A stretch of 64,000 bases of DNA, taken from NCBI RefSeq assembly GCF_002723835.1, contig NZ_BEWG01000025.1, forward strand, positions 62,001 to 126,000. The letters run 5' to 3'. Positions within the stretch are counted from its first letter, which is position 1. Each line of letters opens with the position of its first letter. This stretch comes from Mycobacterium sp. shizuoka-1. Lineage in GTDB: Bacteria; Actinomycetota; Actinomycetes; Mycobacteriales; Mycobacteriaceae. The notes beneath the pieces are model-generated. The model was not told the DNA's origin. It saw nothing but the letters and a program-made list of their open reading frames with translations, and searched no databases. Position numbers and translations under genes: made by a program. Positions 1 to 7,817 of the stretch are shown one piece after another.

Positions 1-282
1 GTCGGGGCCCAAGGGTGGCGGCCCGAACAGGAAGGCCTGCTGGATGGCGCGCTCGTCCTCGTCGAGCAGGACCATCATCAGGCCGGCGCGGCTGCCGAAG
101 CGCCGGAACAACGTGCCCTTGCCGACGCCGGCGGCGGCGGCGATGTCGTCCATCGAGACCCCGTCGGCGCCCCGTTCGGCGATCAGGGTGCGCGCGGCGT
201 CGAGCAACAGGAGTCGATTGCGGGCGGCGTCCCCGCGTTCTTGCGGCGCGGAGACCGGCAGCTCATTGGCCGGGCCGATCAC
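1..282 (-). CDS. TetR/AcrR family regulator (C-terminus beyond window)
   Basis: This is the N-terminal part of a TetR-type repressor running off the left edge. The helix-turn-helix is visible around DDIAAAAGVGKGTLFRRFGS. The GTG at 282 is preferred because GGGAG lies 5 nt upstream, but GTGs at 288 and 294 are also in frame. It is divergent from the FMN reductase gene and a perfect palindrome lies in the shared intergenic region, so it probably controls both. The position matches Rv3055 of M. tuberculosis (recalled synteny). The ligand-binding domain is not in the window, so the inducer cannot be guessed. Confidence 0.85.
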   Translation of the reverse strand, partial: MIGPANELPVSAPQERGDAARNRLLLLDAARTLIAERGADGVSMDDIAAAAGVGKGTLFRRFGSRAGLMMVLLDEDERAIQQAFLFGPPPLGPD

Positions 283-315
283 GCTCACTCCCACACTTTA
301 GCTCAGCCGGAAATA

Positions 316-335
316 AACCGGACTGTGGTCCGGTT
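316..335. promoter_or_regulatory. Palindromic operator, probable TetR binding site
   Basis: AACCGGAC-TGTG-GTCCGGTT is a perfect inverted repeat with 8-nt arms and a 4-nt centre. It sits between the divergent TetR gene and the FMN reductase gene, 43 nt upstream of the reductase ATG. Size and placement are typical of TetR operators; binding is inferred. Confidence 0.65.
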
Positions 336-377
336 GAGCCGTGCGAGGATCGTGGACAACGGAAAGGGACTACGAAC

Positions 378-920
378 ATGGCGGATACCAAGGTTCTGGC
401 GCTGGTAGGCAGCCTGCGAGCGGCATCGGTCAATCGCCAGCTCGCCGAGTTGGCGGCCGAATCGGCCCCCGAGGGCATCACCGTGACGGTGTATGACGGT
501 CTCGGCGACCTGCCGTTCTACAACGAGGACATCGACACCGACGACGCGCCCGCCGCGGTGGTGGCGTTGCGTGCCGCGGCCGCAGAGGTCGACGCCGCGT
601 TGGTGGTGACACCGGAATACAACGGCAGCATCCCGGGCGTGCTGAAGAACGCCATCGACTGGCTGTCGCGGCCCTACGGCAACGGTGCGCTCAAGGACAA
701 GCCGCTGGCCGTCATCGGCTCGGCCCTGGGCCAGTACGGCGGCGTGTGGGCGCATGACGAGACCCGCAAGTCGTTCGGGATCGCCGGCCCCCGGGTGGTG
801 GAGTCGTTGAAGCTGTCGCTGCCGGCCACGGCCCTGGACGGCAAGCATCCGCGGGAGAACGCCGAGGTGGCTGCCGCGGTCCGCGACGTGGTCGGCAAGC
901 TCGCCGCCGAGGTGGGCTGA
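378..920 (+). CDS. NAD(P)H-dependent FMN reductase-like flavoprotein
   Basis: A 180-residue flavodoxin-fold protein of the NADPH:FMN reductase family, which transfers hydride from NAD(P)H to flavin or small electrophiles such as quinones. The flavin phosphate loop GSLRAASVN lies near residues 11-19, and PEYNGSIPGVLKNAIDW, characteristic of the family, lies near residues 77-93. The ATG at 378 has AAAGGGA 8 nt upstream. It corresponds to Rv3054c, beside nrdHIE. Its divergent TetR neighbour and the palindrome between them suggest induction by a small molecule. The physiological substrate is unknown. Confidence 0.88.
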   Translation: MADTKVLALVGSLRAASVNRQLAELAAESAPEGITVTVYDGLGDLPFYNEDIDTDDAPAAVVALRAAAAEVDAALVVTPEYNGSIPGVLKNAIDWLSRPYGNGALKDKPLAVIGSALGQYGGVWAHDETRKSFGIAGPRVVESLKLSLPATALDGKHPRENAEVAAAVRDVVGKLAAEVG

Positions 921-940
921 CCCGGTCGTTCAGTCGCCAA

Positions 941-973
941 AGCCGCCGGTGGGAGATCGCACCGGCGGCTTTT
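941..973 (+). terminator. Rho-independent terminator after the FMN reductase
   Basis: An 11-bp perfect stem (AGCCGCCGGTG / CACCGGCGGCT) with an 8-nt loop is followed by TTT, about 20 nt after the FMN reductase stop codon. It is one of the few T-tailed hairpins in the window. Confidence 0.8.
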
Positions 974-1053
974 GCTATCGGCGGGGGATCGTCGGTGCCG
1001 CCGGCGCGTCCTGTCGGTGGTCGCTGGTAGATCTAGGCACAGCCGGCGTCGCT

Positions 1054-1080
1054 CGGCGTGTTGTGAGATGCGACACGCCG
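1054..1080. repeat. Inverted repeat upstream of the nrd promoter
   Basis: CGGCGTGTTG and CGACACGCCG form 10-nt arms with one mismatch around a 7-nt loop, 50 nt upstream of the first NrdR box. It could be an extra operator or a second hairpin behind the FMN reductase. Apart from this repeat, the two NrdR boxes and a small upstream ORF, nothing else was recognised in the roughly 390 nt between 974 and nrdH. Confidence 0.4.
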
Positions 1081-1130
1081 TGCGGGTCACCGCCGAGGTG
1101 CTTACGACCAGGGAATTTCAGAATTGTTAT

Positions 1131-1146
1131 TCAGAACATGTTGTAT
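1131..1146. promoter_or_regulatory. NrdR box 1 (distal) of nrdHIE
   Basis: TCAGAACATGTTGTAT matches 11 of 16 positions of the NrdR consensus ACACWATATATWGTGT. It begins exactly 32 nt before a better box at 1163, the tandem spacing (about three helical turns) known for NrdR sites. Confidence 0.65.
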
Positions 1147-1162
1147 CTCTTCTCGCTGTCGG

Positions 1163-1178
1163 ACACTAGGTGTAGTGT
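1163..1178. promoter_or_regulatory. NrdR box 2 (proximal) overlapping the nrdHIE -10 element
   Basis: ACACTAGGTGTAGTGT has symmetric half-sites matching the NrdR consensus ends. Its right half, TAGTGT (1173-1178), also fits a mycobacterial TANNNT -10 hexamer, so NrdR bound here would block RNA polymerase. The predicted start near 1185 would give an untranslated leader of about 180 nt before nrdH. Confidence 0.75.
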
Positions 1179-1238
1179 TCGTGAGGCCGACAGACCCGAG
1201 AGTCACAGGGTCGCCGGAACGCCGGAACCGAAGCTGAG

Positions 1239-1370
1239 ATGTCGGTCCGAGCGGCTCCGCCGACCAGGAATTTCACGGTCCGACAGCTCGCTGGAAGTCA
1301 TGAGTGCCTGCGCACAGTCAAGCCGTTGAGTCCATCGTCATGTTTCGCTGAGGAGCCATACCGCAGATGA
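1239..1370 (+). CDS. Possible 43-residue upstream ORF overlapping the nrdH start
   Basis: An ATG at 1239 opens a 43-codon frame that ends with a TGA inside the ATGA at the nrdH start codon, so translation could be coupled. The peptide is rich in Arg and resembles no family I know. The preceding ribosome-binding site is weak. The long nrdH leader makes an upstream ORF plausible, but open frames of this length also arise by chance at this GC content. Confidence 0.25.
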   Translation: MSVRAAPPTRNFTVRQLAGSHECLRTVKPLSPSSCFAEEPYRR

Positions 1371-1606
1371 CCATCACCGTGTACACCAAGCCCGCCTGCG
1401 TGCAGTGCAACATGACCTACAAGGCCCTGGACAAGGAGGGCCTGTCCTACGACGTCGTCGACATCAGCGAGGACGCCGAGGCCCGCGATTACGTGATGGC
1501 GATGGGCTACCTGCAGGCGCCGGTCGTCGTCGCCGGTGGCGATCACTGGTCCGGCTTCCGGCCCGACCGGATCAAGGCTCTCTCCACCGCAGCTCTCAGC
1601 GCCTAG
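1367..1606 (+). CDS. nrdH: Glutaredoxin-like NrdH redoxin
   Basis: A 79-residue thioredoxin-fold protein that donates electrons to the class Ib ribonucleotide reductase NrdE. The active-site motif C11-V-Q-C14 is in the expected place, and the tail [12 protein letters not shown] is typical of mycobacterial NrdH. The ATG at 1367 has GAGGAG about 11 nt upstream. It is the first gene of nrdHIE, lies downstream of two NrdR boxes, and is followed 26 nt later by nrdI. Confidence 0.97.
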   Translation: MTITVYTKPACVQCNMTYKALDKEGLSYDVVDISEDAEARDYVMAMGYLQAPVVVAGGDHWSGFRPDRIKALSTAALSA

Positions 1607-1632
1607 CGGTCCGGGCGCCACGGAGAGATCTG

Positions 1633-2115
1633 ATGAATCCGGATGGCAGCCCGAGCCTGGCAGGCCCGGAGCGGTTGGTGTACTTCTCCAGCGTCTCGGA
1701 GAACACTCACCGCTTCGTCCAGAAGCTGGGCGTGCCCGCCATCCGGATTCCCCTTCATGAGCACATCGAGGTGCACCGGCCGTACGTTCTGCTCCTGCCC
1801 ACCTATGGCAGGGGCCGCGGCGACAGCCCGCACCTCGAGGCGAAGGGGTATGTGCCCAAGCAGGTCATCAAGTTCTTGAACAATCCGCACAATCGGTCCT
1901 TGATCCGCGGCGTGATCGGGGCCGGCAACACACAGTTCGGTGCCGAATACTGCTTCGCGGCCACTCTGGTCGCGCACAAGTGCCGGGTCCCGAACCTGTA
2001 TCGCTTCGAAATGATGGGAACCGCAGAGGACGTCGAGGCCGTCCGTGCGGAGTTGGCAACATTCTGGGAGGACGAGGACACGTGGCACCTACGGTCACAG
2101 CTGCAGAGCCTGTAA
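1633..2115 (+). CDS. nrdI: Flavodoxin-like NrdI, activator of the NrdF cofactor
   Basis: A 160-residue FMN protein that in class Ib systems supplies superoxide to assemble the Mn-Mn/tyrosyl-radical cofactor of NrdF. The FMN phosphate loop SSVSENTH lies near residues 20-27, and the later loops LPTYGRG and GAGNTQFG are recognisable. The ATG at 1633 follows GGAGAGATC. Its 3' end overlaps the nrdE start by 34 nt, showing tight operon coupling. Confidence 0.96.
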   Translation: MNPDGSPSLAGPERLVYFSSVSENTHRFVQKLGVPAIRIPLHEHIEVHRPYVLLLPTYGRGRGDSPHLEAKGYVPKQVIKFLNNPHNRSLIRGVIGAGNTQFGAEYCFAATLVAHKCRVPNLYRFEMMGTAEDVEAVRAELATFWEDEDTWHLRSQLQSL

Positions 2116-4250
2116 CGACCTCCGGGCACGCGTTGCCCGGGGAGACGGATTACCACGCGCTCAACGCGATGCTGAATCTGTACGACGCGGACGGCAAGAT
2201 CCAGTTCGACAAGGACGTCCTGGCCGCGCGCCAGTACTTCCTCGAACACGTCAACCAGAACACCGTGTTCTTCCACAATCAGGACGAGAAGCTCGACTAC
2301 CTGATCCGCGAGAACTATTACGAGCGTGAGGTTCTCGACCAGTACTCGCGCAACTTCGTCAAGACGCTGCTGGACCGCGCCTACGCCAAGAAGTTCCGCT
2401 TCCCGACCTTCCTGGGCGCGTTCAAGTACTACACGTCCTACACGCTGAAGACCTTCGACGGGAAGCGCTACCTGGAGCGGTTCGAGGACCGTGTGGTGAT
2501 GGTGGCGCTGACGCTGGCCGCCGGTGACACCATCCTGGCCGAGAAGCTGGTCGACGAGATCATCGACGGGCGTTTCCAGCCGGCCACCCCGACGTTCCTG
2601 AACTCCGGCAAGGCCCAGCGCGGCGAACCGGTGAGCTGCTTCCTGCTGCGCATCGAGGACAACATGGAGTCGATCGGCCGCTCGATCAACTCCGCACTGC
2701 AATTGTCCAAGCGCGGCGGCGGAGTGGCGTTGCTGCTGACCAACATTCGCGAGCACGGCGCCCCGATCAAGAACATCGAGAACCAGAGCTCGGGCGTCAT
2801 CCCGATCATGAAGCTGCTGGAGGACTCGTTCTCCTACGCCAACCAGCTCGGTGCACGCCAGGGCGCGGGCGCGGTCTACCTGCACGCGCACCATCCCGAC
2901 ATCTACCGCTTCCTGGACACCAAGCGGGAGAACGCCGACGAGAAGATCCGCATCAAGACCCTGTCGCTGGGCGTGGTGATCCCCGACATCACCTTCGAGC
3001 TGGCCAAGAAGAACGAGGACATGTACCTGTTCTCGCCGTACGACGTCGAGAAGGTCTACGGGGTGCCGTTCGCCGACATCTCGGTCACCGAGAAGTACCA
3101 CGAGATGGTCAACGACGGCCGGATCCGCAAGACCAAGATCAAGGCCCGCGAGTTCTTCCAGACGCTGGCCGAGCTGCAGTTCGAGTCGGGCTACCCGTAC
3201 ATCATGTTCGAGGACACGGTGAACCGGGCCAACCCGATCGACGGCAAGATCACCCACTCCAACCTGTGCTCGGAGATCCTGCAGGTGTCGACGCCCTCGC
3301 GGTTCAACGAGGACCTGTCGTACTCCCATGTGGGCAAGGACATCTCCTGCAACCTGGGTTCGCTGAACATCGCCAAGGCGATGGACTCGCCGGACTTCGC
3401 ACAGACCATCGAGGTGGCCATCCGAGGGCTGACCGCGGTCAGCGACCAGACCCACATCTGGTCGGTGCCGTCGATCGAGCAGGGCAACAACGACTCGCAC
3501 GCCATCGGCCTTGGCCAGATGAACCTGCACGGATACCTTGCCCGCGAACGGATCTTCTACGGATCCGAAGAGGGCATCGACTTCACCAACATGTACTTCT
3601 ACACGGTGCTCTACCACGCACTGCGGGCGTCGAACAAGATCGCCATCGAGCGTGGTACGACGTTCAAGGGCTTCGAGAAGTCGAAGTACGCCAGCGGTGA
3701 GTTCTTCGACAAGTACACCGAGCAGGTGTGGGAGCCGGCAACCGAGCGGGTGCGCGAACTTTTCGCCGAGGCGGGCATTCGCATTCCGACGCAGGAGGAT
3801 TGGCTGCGGCTCAAGGAGTCGGTGCAGGCCAACGGCATCTACAACCAGAACCTGCAGGCGGTGCCGCCGACCGGGTCGATCTCCTACATCAACCACTCCA
3901 CCAGCTCGATCCACCCGGTGGCCAGCAAGGTCGAGATCCGTAAGGAAGGCAAGATCGGCCGCGTCTATTACCCGGCGCCTTACATGACGAACGACAACCT
4001 GGAGTACTACCAGGACGCGTACGAGATCGGCTACGAGAAGATCATCGACACCTACGCCGCGGCCACTCAGCATGTGGACCAAGGGCTTTCGCTGACGTTG
4101 TTCTTCAAGGACACCGCCAACACCCGCGACGTGAACAAGGCGCAGATCTACGCTTGGCGCAAGGGCATCAAGACGCTGTACTACATCCGGCTGCGCCAGA
4201 TGGCGCTGGAGGGGACTGAGGTGGAGGGCTGCGTCAGCTGCATGCTGTGA
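2082..4250 (+). CDS. nrdE: Class Ib ribonucleoside-diphosphate reductase alpha subunit
   Basis: Catalytic subunit of aerobic ribonucleotide reductase, reducing NDPs to dNDPs, 722 residues and full length. Visible residues are the active-site C186 in [12 protein letters not shown], the thiyl-radical C396 in HSNLCSEI, and the C-terminal shuttle C717-V-S-C720. There is no N-terminal ATP-cone, as expected for NrdE. The GTG at 2082 is chosen over longer in-frame extensions because GGGAGGACGAGG precedes it and the length fits the family; it overlaps nrdI by 34 nt. The partner nrdF is about 10.5 kb away, not in this operon. Confidence 0.97.
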   Translation: MAPTVTAAEPVTTSGHALPGETDYHALNAMLNLYDADGKIQFDKDVLAARQYFLEHVNQNTVFFHNQDEKLDYLIRENYYEREVLDQYSRNFVKTLLDRAYAKKFRFPTFLGAFKYYTSYTLKTFDGKRYLERFEDRVVMVALTLAAGDTILAEKLVDEIIDGRFQPATPTFLNSGKAQRGEPVSCFLLRIEDNMESIGRSINSALQLSKRGGGVALLLTNIREHGAPIKNIENQSSGVIPIMKLLEDSFSYANQLGARQGAGAVYLHAHHPDIYRFLDTKRENADEKIRIKTLSLGVVIPDITFELAKKNEDMYLFSPYDVEKVYGVPFADISVTEKYHEMVNDGRIRKTKIKAREFFQTLAELQFESGYPYIMFEDTVNRANPIDGKITHSNLCSEILQVSTPSRFNEDLSYSHVGKDISCNLGSLNIAKAMDSPDFAQTIEVAIRGLTAVSDQTHIWSVPSIEQGNNDSHAIGLGQMNLHGYLARERIFYGSEEGIDFTNMYFYTVLYHALRASNKIAIERGTTFKGFEKSKYASGEFFDKYTEQVWEPATERVRELFAEAGIRIPTQEDWLRLKESVQANGIYNQNLQAVPPTGSISYINHSTSSIHPVASKVEIRKEGKIGRVYYPAPYMTNDNLEYYQDAYEIGYEKIIDTYAAATQHVDQGLSLTLFFKDTANTRDVNKAQIYAWRKGIKTLYYIRLRQMALEGTEVEGCVSCML

Positions 4251-4272
4251 GCTGAGCACCGACAGATCGCAG

Positions 4273-4293
4273 GCCAGGGAGGCTATCCCTGGC
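4273..4293. terminator. Hairpin between nrdE and a convergent gene
   Basis: GCCAGGGA and TCCCTGGC form a perfect 8-bp stem around a 5-nt loop, 22 nt after the nrdE stop and overlapping the last codons of the facing gene. There is no T-tract. A bidirectional terminator is plausible. Confidence 0.5.
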
Positions 4294-4825
4294 TTGCGGT
4301 CGTTCCGGGGTAGGCGGCATATCCGAGCGCCACCGCGAGGATGGCGAACTTCACCGACGCCGAGACCTGAGCGATGCGTGCGTTGGCGGCGACGTCCCGG
4401 CGGTCGAGCACCCGCAGCAGCGCCACACCCTCGACCGCGTCGGCGGCGACCGCACCTGCGGCAAGGGCCGGTAGCCACCTGGAGTGACCACGGCGTTGAC
4501 GCCGACGGTCGACAAGTAGCGCCAACCCGATTCCGTAGGTGGTCATGTAGCCGAAATCGAGCCACATCGACCTGCGGGCCGCGCGCATGCCGGCGTCGCC
4601 CCACCGCTGCATGATGGCCTCGGCCTCGGCGGCTGAGCCTGCCAGTTCAAACGGGATGATGCCGGGCCCGCCGGTGGCTTGCATCTGACGATCCAGCCGG
4701 AGCATCACCGCGGAATAGCCCACATAGCCGGCGGTGGCCACGGCGATCCGGTGTTCGCGAACCCAGCGCGCTACTGCATTGAGACCGTCATGAGAGCGAT
4801 AACTCGCTGAATTCCTCGCTCTCAC
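4283..4825 (-). CDS. Small multi-pass membrane protein, unknown function
   Basis: A 180-residue protein with roughly four hydrophobic segments (about residues 28-45, 88-107, 120-140 and 155-175) separated by basic loops such as DRRRQRRGHSR. I do not recognise a family with certainty. The GTG at 4825 lies 7 nt after the stop of the upstream DUF5997 gene, so the two are probably co-transcribed. The first 15 codons lie inside a 21-bp inverted repeat, which makes the N-terminus uncertain; translation may begin further in, near VATAGYVGYSAV. Confidence 0.6.
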   Translation of the reverse strand: MRARNSASYRSHDGLNAVARWVREHRIAVATAGYVGYSAVMLRLDRQMQATGGPGIIPFELAGSAAEAEAIMQRWGDAGMRAARRSMWLDFGYMTTYGIGLALLVDRRRQRRGHSRWLPALAAGAVAADAVEGVALLRVLDRRDVAANARIAQVSASVKFAILAVALGYAAYPGTTASQG

Positions 4826-4836
4826 GACGGTCTCAA
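4779..4836. repeat. 21-bp inverted repeat at a gene junction
   Basis: The arms 4779-4799 and 4816-4836 are complementary at 20 of 21 positions (TTGAGACCGTC..GAGAGCGA against its reverse complement) with a 16-nt loop. The repeat spans the end of the DUF5997 gene and the GTG start of the membrane-protein gene. In RNA it would hide that start in a strong hairpin. Confidence 0.9.
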
Positions 4837-5213
4837 CGAGCCTTCTCGGCGCGCGCTGCCTTCAGCCGTCGCTGTTCGGACAGCACGTTCTGGTAGCTCT
4901 CGCGCTCGGCGACCAGCCAGTCCGGCTTCTCGGCGAGCAGCGCCTCGATCTGCTCGGTGGTGAGCGCCTCCACCACGCCGCCGCGCGCCAGCCCGGCGAT
5001 CGAGACACCCAGCTTGGCGGCGACGAGGTTCTTCGGGTGCGGGCCGTTCTTGCGAAGGTCGATGAGCCACTGCGGGGGATCGGCCTGCAGAGCGGCCAAC
5101 TCGTCGCGGGTGATCGCGTTCTCCTGGAACTCCGCAGGCGTCGCGGGCAGGTACACGTCCAGCTTCTTGGCCGCCGTGGCGGGTTTCATCGACTGCGCGT
5201 TGGGCCTGCTCAT
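4833..5213 (-). CDS. DUF5997 family protein
   Basis: A 126-residue soluble protein matching the actinobacterial DUF5997 type: LDVYLPATPAEFQENAITRDELAALQ, then a WLIDLRKNGPHPKNLVAAKLGVS segment and a C-terminal charged helix. No catalytic motif is evident. The NGPHP..VAAKLGVSIAGLARGG stretch could form a small DNA- or protein-binding helical unit, which is inference. The ATG at 5213 is divergent from the LysR-like gene with only 25 nt between them, and such pairs recur in actinobacteria as far as I recall. Confidence 0.7.
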   Translation of the reverse strand: MSRPNAQSMKPATAAKKLDVYLPATPAEFQENAITRDELAALQADPPQWLIDLRKNGPHPKNLVAAKLGVSIAGLARGGVVEALTTEQIEALLAEKPDWLVAERESYQNVLSEQRRLKAARAEKAR

Positions 5214-5226
5214 GCCCGTCAGCCTA

Positions 5227-5232
5227 TAGCCT
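5227..5232 (+). promoter_or_regulatory. -10 hexamer for a leaderless LysR-like gene
   Basis: TAGCCT lies 6 nt before the GTG at 5239, placing the expected transcription start on the start codon itself. Confidence 0.55.
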
Positions 5233-5238
5233 GAGGCG

Positions 5239-5952
5239 GTGACCCAGTCCTCGCTCACGCTCGGGTACGTCCCCGGCGCGACACCGGCGAAGTGGGCGCG
5301 GATCTGGGCGCAGCGTCACCCCGACGTTCCGCTGACCCTGCGTCCCGTCGCCGCGGCCGGGGCGGCCGCCGAGGTTCGGGACGGGACAGTCGACCTGGCG
5401 CTGTTGCGGCTACCGGCCGACACCGACGGCCTGGCCGTCATCCCGCTCTACGACGAGATGACCGTGGCCGTGGTGCCGGCCGACCACCTGCTCACCGCCG
5501 CCGATGCGATCACCGCCGCCGACCTGGACGACGAACCGGTCCTGCTGCCCCTCGACGACGTCGTCGGCTGGGCACAGGCTCCCGGCGTCGTCCTCGATCA
5601 TCGGCCCGAAACCGCTGGGGACGCAATCGAACTCGTCGCCGCCGGAATCGGGGTGCTGGTCGTCCCGCAATCGCTGGCCCGGCTGTATCACCGTAAGGAC
5701 CTCACGTACCGTCCGATCGCCGACGCCCCGGCCTGCGCGGTGGCGCTTGCATTCCGCGAAGGCGCGCAGTCCGAACTCATCGAGGAGTTCACCGGCATCG
5801 TGCGGGGCCGTAAAGCCGGGTCGTCGCGGGGACAGTCCCAGCCCGCACCCAAGCGCACCGCACGCGAGAAGACGCTGGCCAAGCAGGCCGCCCGCGCCGC
5901 CGCGGGGAAGGTCGCCCGCACCCCCGGTTCGGCCAAGCGGCGGCGCCCTTAA
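5239..5952 (+). CDS. LysR-type substrate-binding domain protein without HTH
   Basis: A 237-residue protein that begins directly at the effector-binding domain of LysR regulators: LTLGYVPGATPAKWARIWAQ, then DGTVDLALLRLP, PLYDEMTVAVVPADH and VAAGIGVLVVPQSLARL. No N-terminal winged helix exists in any frame upstream, because the divergent DUF5997 gene starts 25 nt away. The last 45 residues are very basic (PKRTAREKTLAKQAARAAAGK), resembling a nucleic-acid-binding tail. It may bind a ligand and act with DUF5997, or bind DNA through the tail. The role is unknown. Confidence 0.75.
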   Translation: MTQSSLTLGYVPGATPAKWARIWAQRHPDVPLTLRPVAAAGAAAEVRDGTVDLALLRLPADTDGLAVIPLYDEMTVAVVPADHLLTAADAITAADLDDEPVLLPLDDVVGWAQAPGVVLDHRPETAGDAIELVAAGIGVLVVPQSLARLYHRKDLTYRPIADAPACAVALAFREGAQSELIEEFTGIVRGRKAGSSRGQSQPAPKRTAREKTLAKQAARAAAGKVARTPGSAKRRRP

Positions 5953-5995
5953 CCACCATGTGACGCCGTTTTACCTGGTCAACACACGTGTCCAG

Positions 5996-6001
5996 GACAC
6001 T
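5996..6001 (+). promoter_or_regulatory. Possible -10 hexamer for a leaderless dioxygenase gene
   Basis: GACACT lies 6 nt before the ATG at 6008. It deviates from TANNNT at the first base but has the spacing of the other leaderless genes here. Confidence 0.35.
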
Positions 6002-6007
6002 GAGGTG

Positions 6008-6895
6008 ATGACCGAACTGACGCACGTTCCGGCCACCACCTCCCCGGCCGACCTTGCCGACCACCTTCGCCGCGACGGCTACGTCATCGTCGACAACCTG
6101 GTTCCGGACTCGCTGATGGACGCGATCAGCGACGAGCTGGCCCCCTACCTCGACGCGACCCCGATGGGCTACAACGCGATGATCGGCCACAAGACCCGGC
6201 GCACCGGCGCGCTCGTCGCCCGCTCGCCGGCCTGTCGCACGCTGATCCAGGATCCGACCATTCTCGGGGTGTGCCAGGACTTCCTCGGCCACGCCAGCGC
6301 TTTCCAGCTCATGCTCACCCAGGTCATCTCGATCGAGCCGGGCGAATCGGACCAGGCCCTGCACCGCGACCAGAACGCCTTCGACTTCTATCCGTTTCCC
6401 GACGACTACCACGTGCAGTGCAACACGCTGTGGGCGATGACCGACTACACCGCGGAGATGGGTGCCACCCGCGTCGTGCCGGGCAGCCAGGTCGGTGACA
6501 AGATACCCACCGACTACGCCGACGAGGAGTGCCTGCAGGCCGAGATGTCGCGAGGTTCGGTGTTGATCTACTCCGGCAAGATCGTGCACAGCGGTGCCGC
6601 CAACCGCAGTGACCGCGTCCGGCGCGCCATCAACGTCAACTACTGCGTCGGCTGGGTCCGCCAGGAGGAGAACCAATTTCTTTCGGTGCCACCTGAAGTC
6701 GCGCGCACGCTCGACGATGACCTGCTGAAGCTGATCGGCTACCAGGAGGGCGCCTGGGCAATGGGGTACTTCCGTGACTTCGAGGACCCACTGCGGGCCA
6801 TCCGCGGCGACGCCGTCGGCTACGGTTTCGACGCCGCCAAGCTCAACGGAAACGCGGGTGCGGCGTTCGCCGACCAGCTGACCCATAGCGAGTAA
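6008..6895 (+). CDS. Phytanoyl-CoA dioxygenase (PhyH) family protein
   Basis: A 295-residue Fe(II)/2-oxoglutarate-dependent oxygenase-type protein. The iron facial triad is readable as H-x-D in QALHRDQNAFDF plus the distal His in KIVHSGAANRSDRVRRAINV, whose following Arg would bind 2-oxoglutarate. The N-terminal LRRDGYVIVDNLVP is characteristic of PhyH proteins. Members hydroxylate lipids, amino acids or secondary metabolites, so the substrate cannot be named. It is followed 26 nt later by an extradiol dioxygenase-type gene on the same strand. Confidence 0.85.
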   Translation: MTELTHVPATTSPADLADHLRRDGYVIVDNLVPDSLMDAISDELAPYLDATPMGYNAMIGHKTRRTGALVARSPACRTLIQDPTILGVCQDFLGHASAFQLMLTQVISIEPGESDQALHRDQNAFDFYPFPDDYHVQCNTLWAMTDYTAEMGATRVVPGSQVGDKIPTDYADEECLQAEMSRGSVLIYSGKIVHSGAANRSDRVRRAINVNYCVGWVRQEENQFLSVPPEVARTLDDDLLKLIGYQEGAWAMGYFRDFEDPLRAIRGDAVGYGFDAAKLNGNAGAAFADQLTHSE

Positions 6896-6910
6896 CCAGC
6901 CGCGCACGGT

Positions 6911-6916
6911 TAACTT
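6911..6916 (+). promoter_or_regulatory. -10 hexamer for a leaderless ygiD-like gene
   Basis: TAACTT lies 5 nt before the ATG at 6922, consistent with a leaderless transcript. Confidence 0.5.
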
Positions 6917-6921
6917 GGTCC

Positions 6922-7791
6922 ATGGCCGCACTCATGCCGGCGGCGTTCATCGGCCACGGCAGCCCGATGAACGCCCTGGAGCTCAACCGCTACACCGCGG
7001 CGTGGCGGGCCTTCGGCCAGTCGGTGCGCGCGTCGCACGGCAACCCGCGGGCGATCCTCGTCGTCAGCGCGCACTGGTACATCAACGCCACCGCCGTCAC
7101 CGCGATGGCCGTCCCGCGCACCATCCACGATTTTTACGGATTCCCCGCCGAACTCTTCGACGTGCAATATCCGGCGCCGGGACTGCCCGAGCTGGCCGAC
7201 GAGATCGCCGACGTGGTCAAGCCGACCTGGGTGGGTGCCGACATCGACAGCTGGGGCATCGATCACGGAACCTGGTCGGTGCTCGTGCACGCCTTCCCCG
7301 ACGCGTCGATTCCGGTGGTGCAGTTGGCCGTCAACGCCGACAAGCCGCTGGACTACCACCTGGAGCTGGGTGCCAAGCTCGCGGCGCTGCGCGAACGCGG
7401 CGTGCTGATCCTTGGCAGCGGAAACGTCGTCCACAACCTGGCCGGCATGGATCCGGCGTTGGGGGACAGGGCCTTCGACTGGGCCCAGCGCTTCGACGAT
7501 CACGCCCGGGAGCAACTTCTGAGCGACCCCGGCGACGCCGTCGCGTTGCGCGAGCACGCCGACTACCGGGCCGCCGTGCCCACCCCGGACCACTTCCTGC
7601 CGCTGCTGTATCTGGCCGGTCTGGCCGCCGTCGACGGCGGCGGCCTGCAGGTGCTCACCGACGGCTGCGCCTACGGCTCTTTGTCGATGACGTCGTATCT
7701 GCTGGGCCTCGAGGTCATGGCCCCGTCGGATGACGACGGTGGCGCCGCCGCACCGGCCCGTGGCGTCCCGGTCGACGAGTCGAACATCTAG
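6922..7791 (+). CDS. DODA-type extradiol aromatic ring-opening dioxygenase family
   Basis: A 289-residue member of the class III extradiol/LigB-like family close to E. coli YgiD (4,5-DOPA dioxygenase). Metal-ligand segments are visible: GHGSP near residue 11, VVSAHW near 50, GIDHGTW near 116 and PTPDHFLPLLY near 217. Length and segment order fit full-length YgiD-type proteins. The last 25 residues, rich in Asp and Ala, look like a disordered extension. The natural substrate in mycobacteria is unknown; these enzymes open catecholic rings. Confidence 0.85.
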   Translation: MAALMPAAFIGHGSPMNALELNRYTAAWRAFGQSVRASHGNPRAILVVSAHWYINATAVTAMAVPRTIHDFYGFPAELFDVQYPAPGLPELADEIADVVKPTWVGADIDSWGIDHGTWSVLVHAFPDASIPVVQLAVNADKPLDYHLELGAKLAALRERGVLILGSGNVVHNLAGMDPALGDRAFDWAQRFDDHAREQLLSDPGDAVALREHADYRAAVPTPDHFLPLLYLAGLAAVDGGGLQVLTDGCAYGSLSMTSYLLGLEVMAPSDDDGGAAAPARGVPVDESNI

Positions 7792-7805
7792 TCGATCTAC
7801 GCCCG

Positions 7806-7811
7806 TAGACT
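7806..7811 (+). promoter_or_regulatory. -10 hexamer for the leaderless NIPSNAP gene
   Basis: TAGACT is followed by 6 nt and then the GTG at 7818, placing transcription start on the start codon. Confidence 0.6.
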
Positions 7812-7817
7812 TAACGG

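Noticed and set aside
15..377. N-terminal extension of the FMN reductase frame
   Set aside because: The extension is an Arg/Pro-rich antisense of the TetR gene; the ATG at 378 has a ribosome-binding site and the flavin loop follows at the normal distance.
1185..1366. Riboswitch in the nrdH leader
   Set aside because: No cobalamin- or other riboswitch-like conserved core was recognised in this leader.
1803..4604. 933-residue minus-strand open frame antisense to nrdI/nrdE
   Set aside because: Its composition (His, Val, Arg and Asp-rich repeats) is that of a GC-rich shadow frame; it lies opposite conserved nrd genes and has no recognisable domain.
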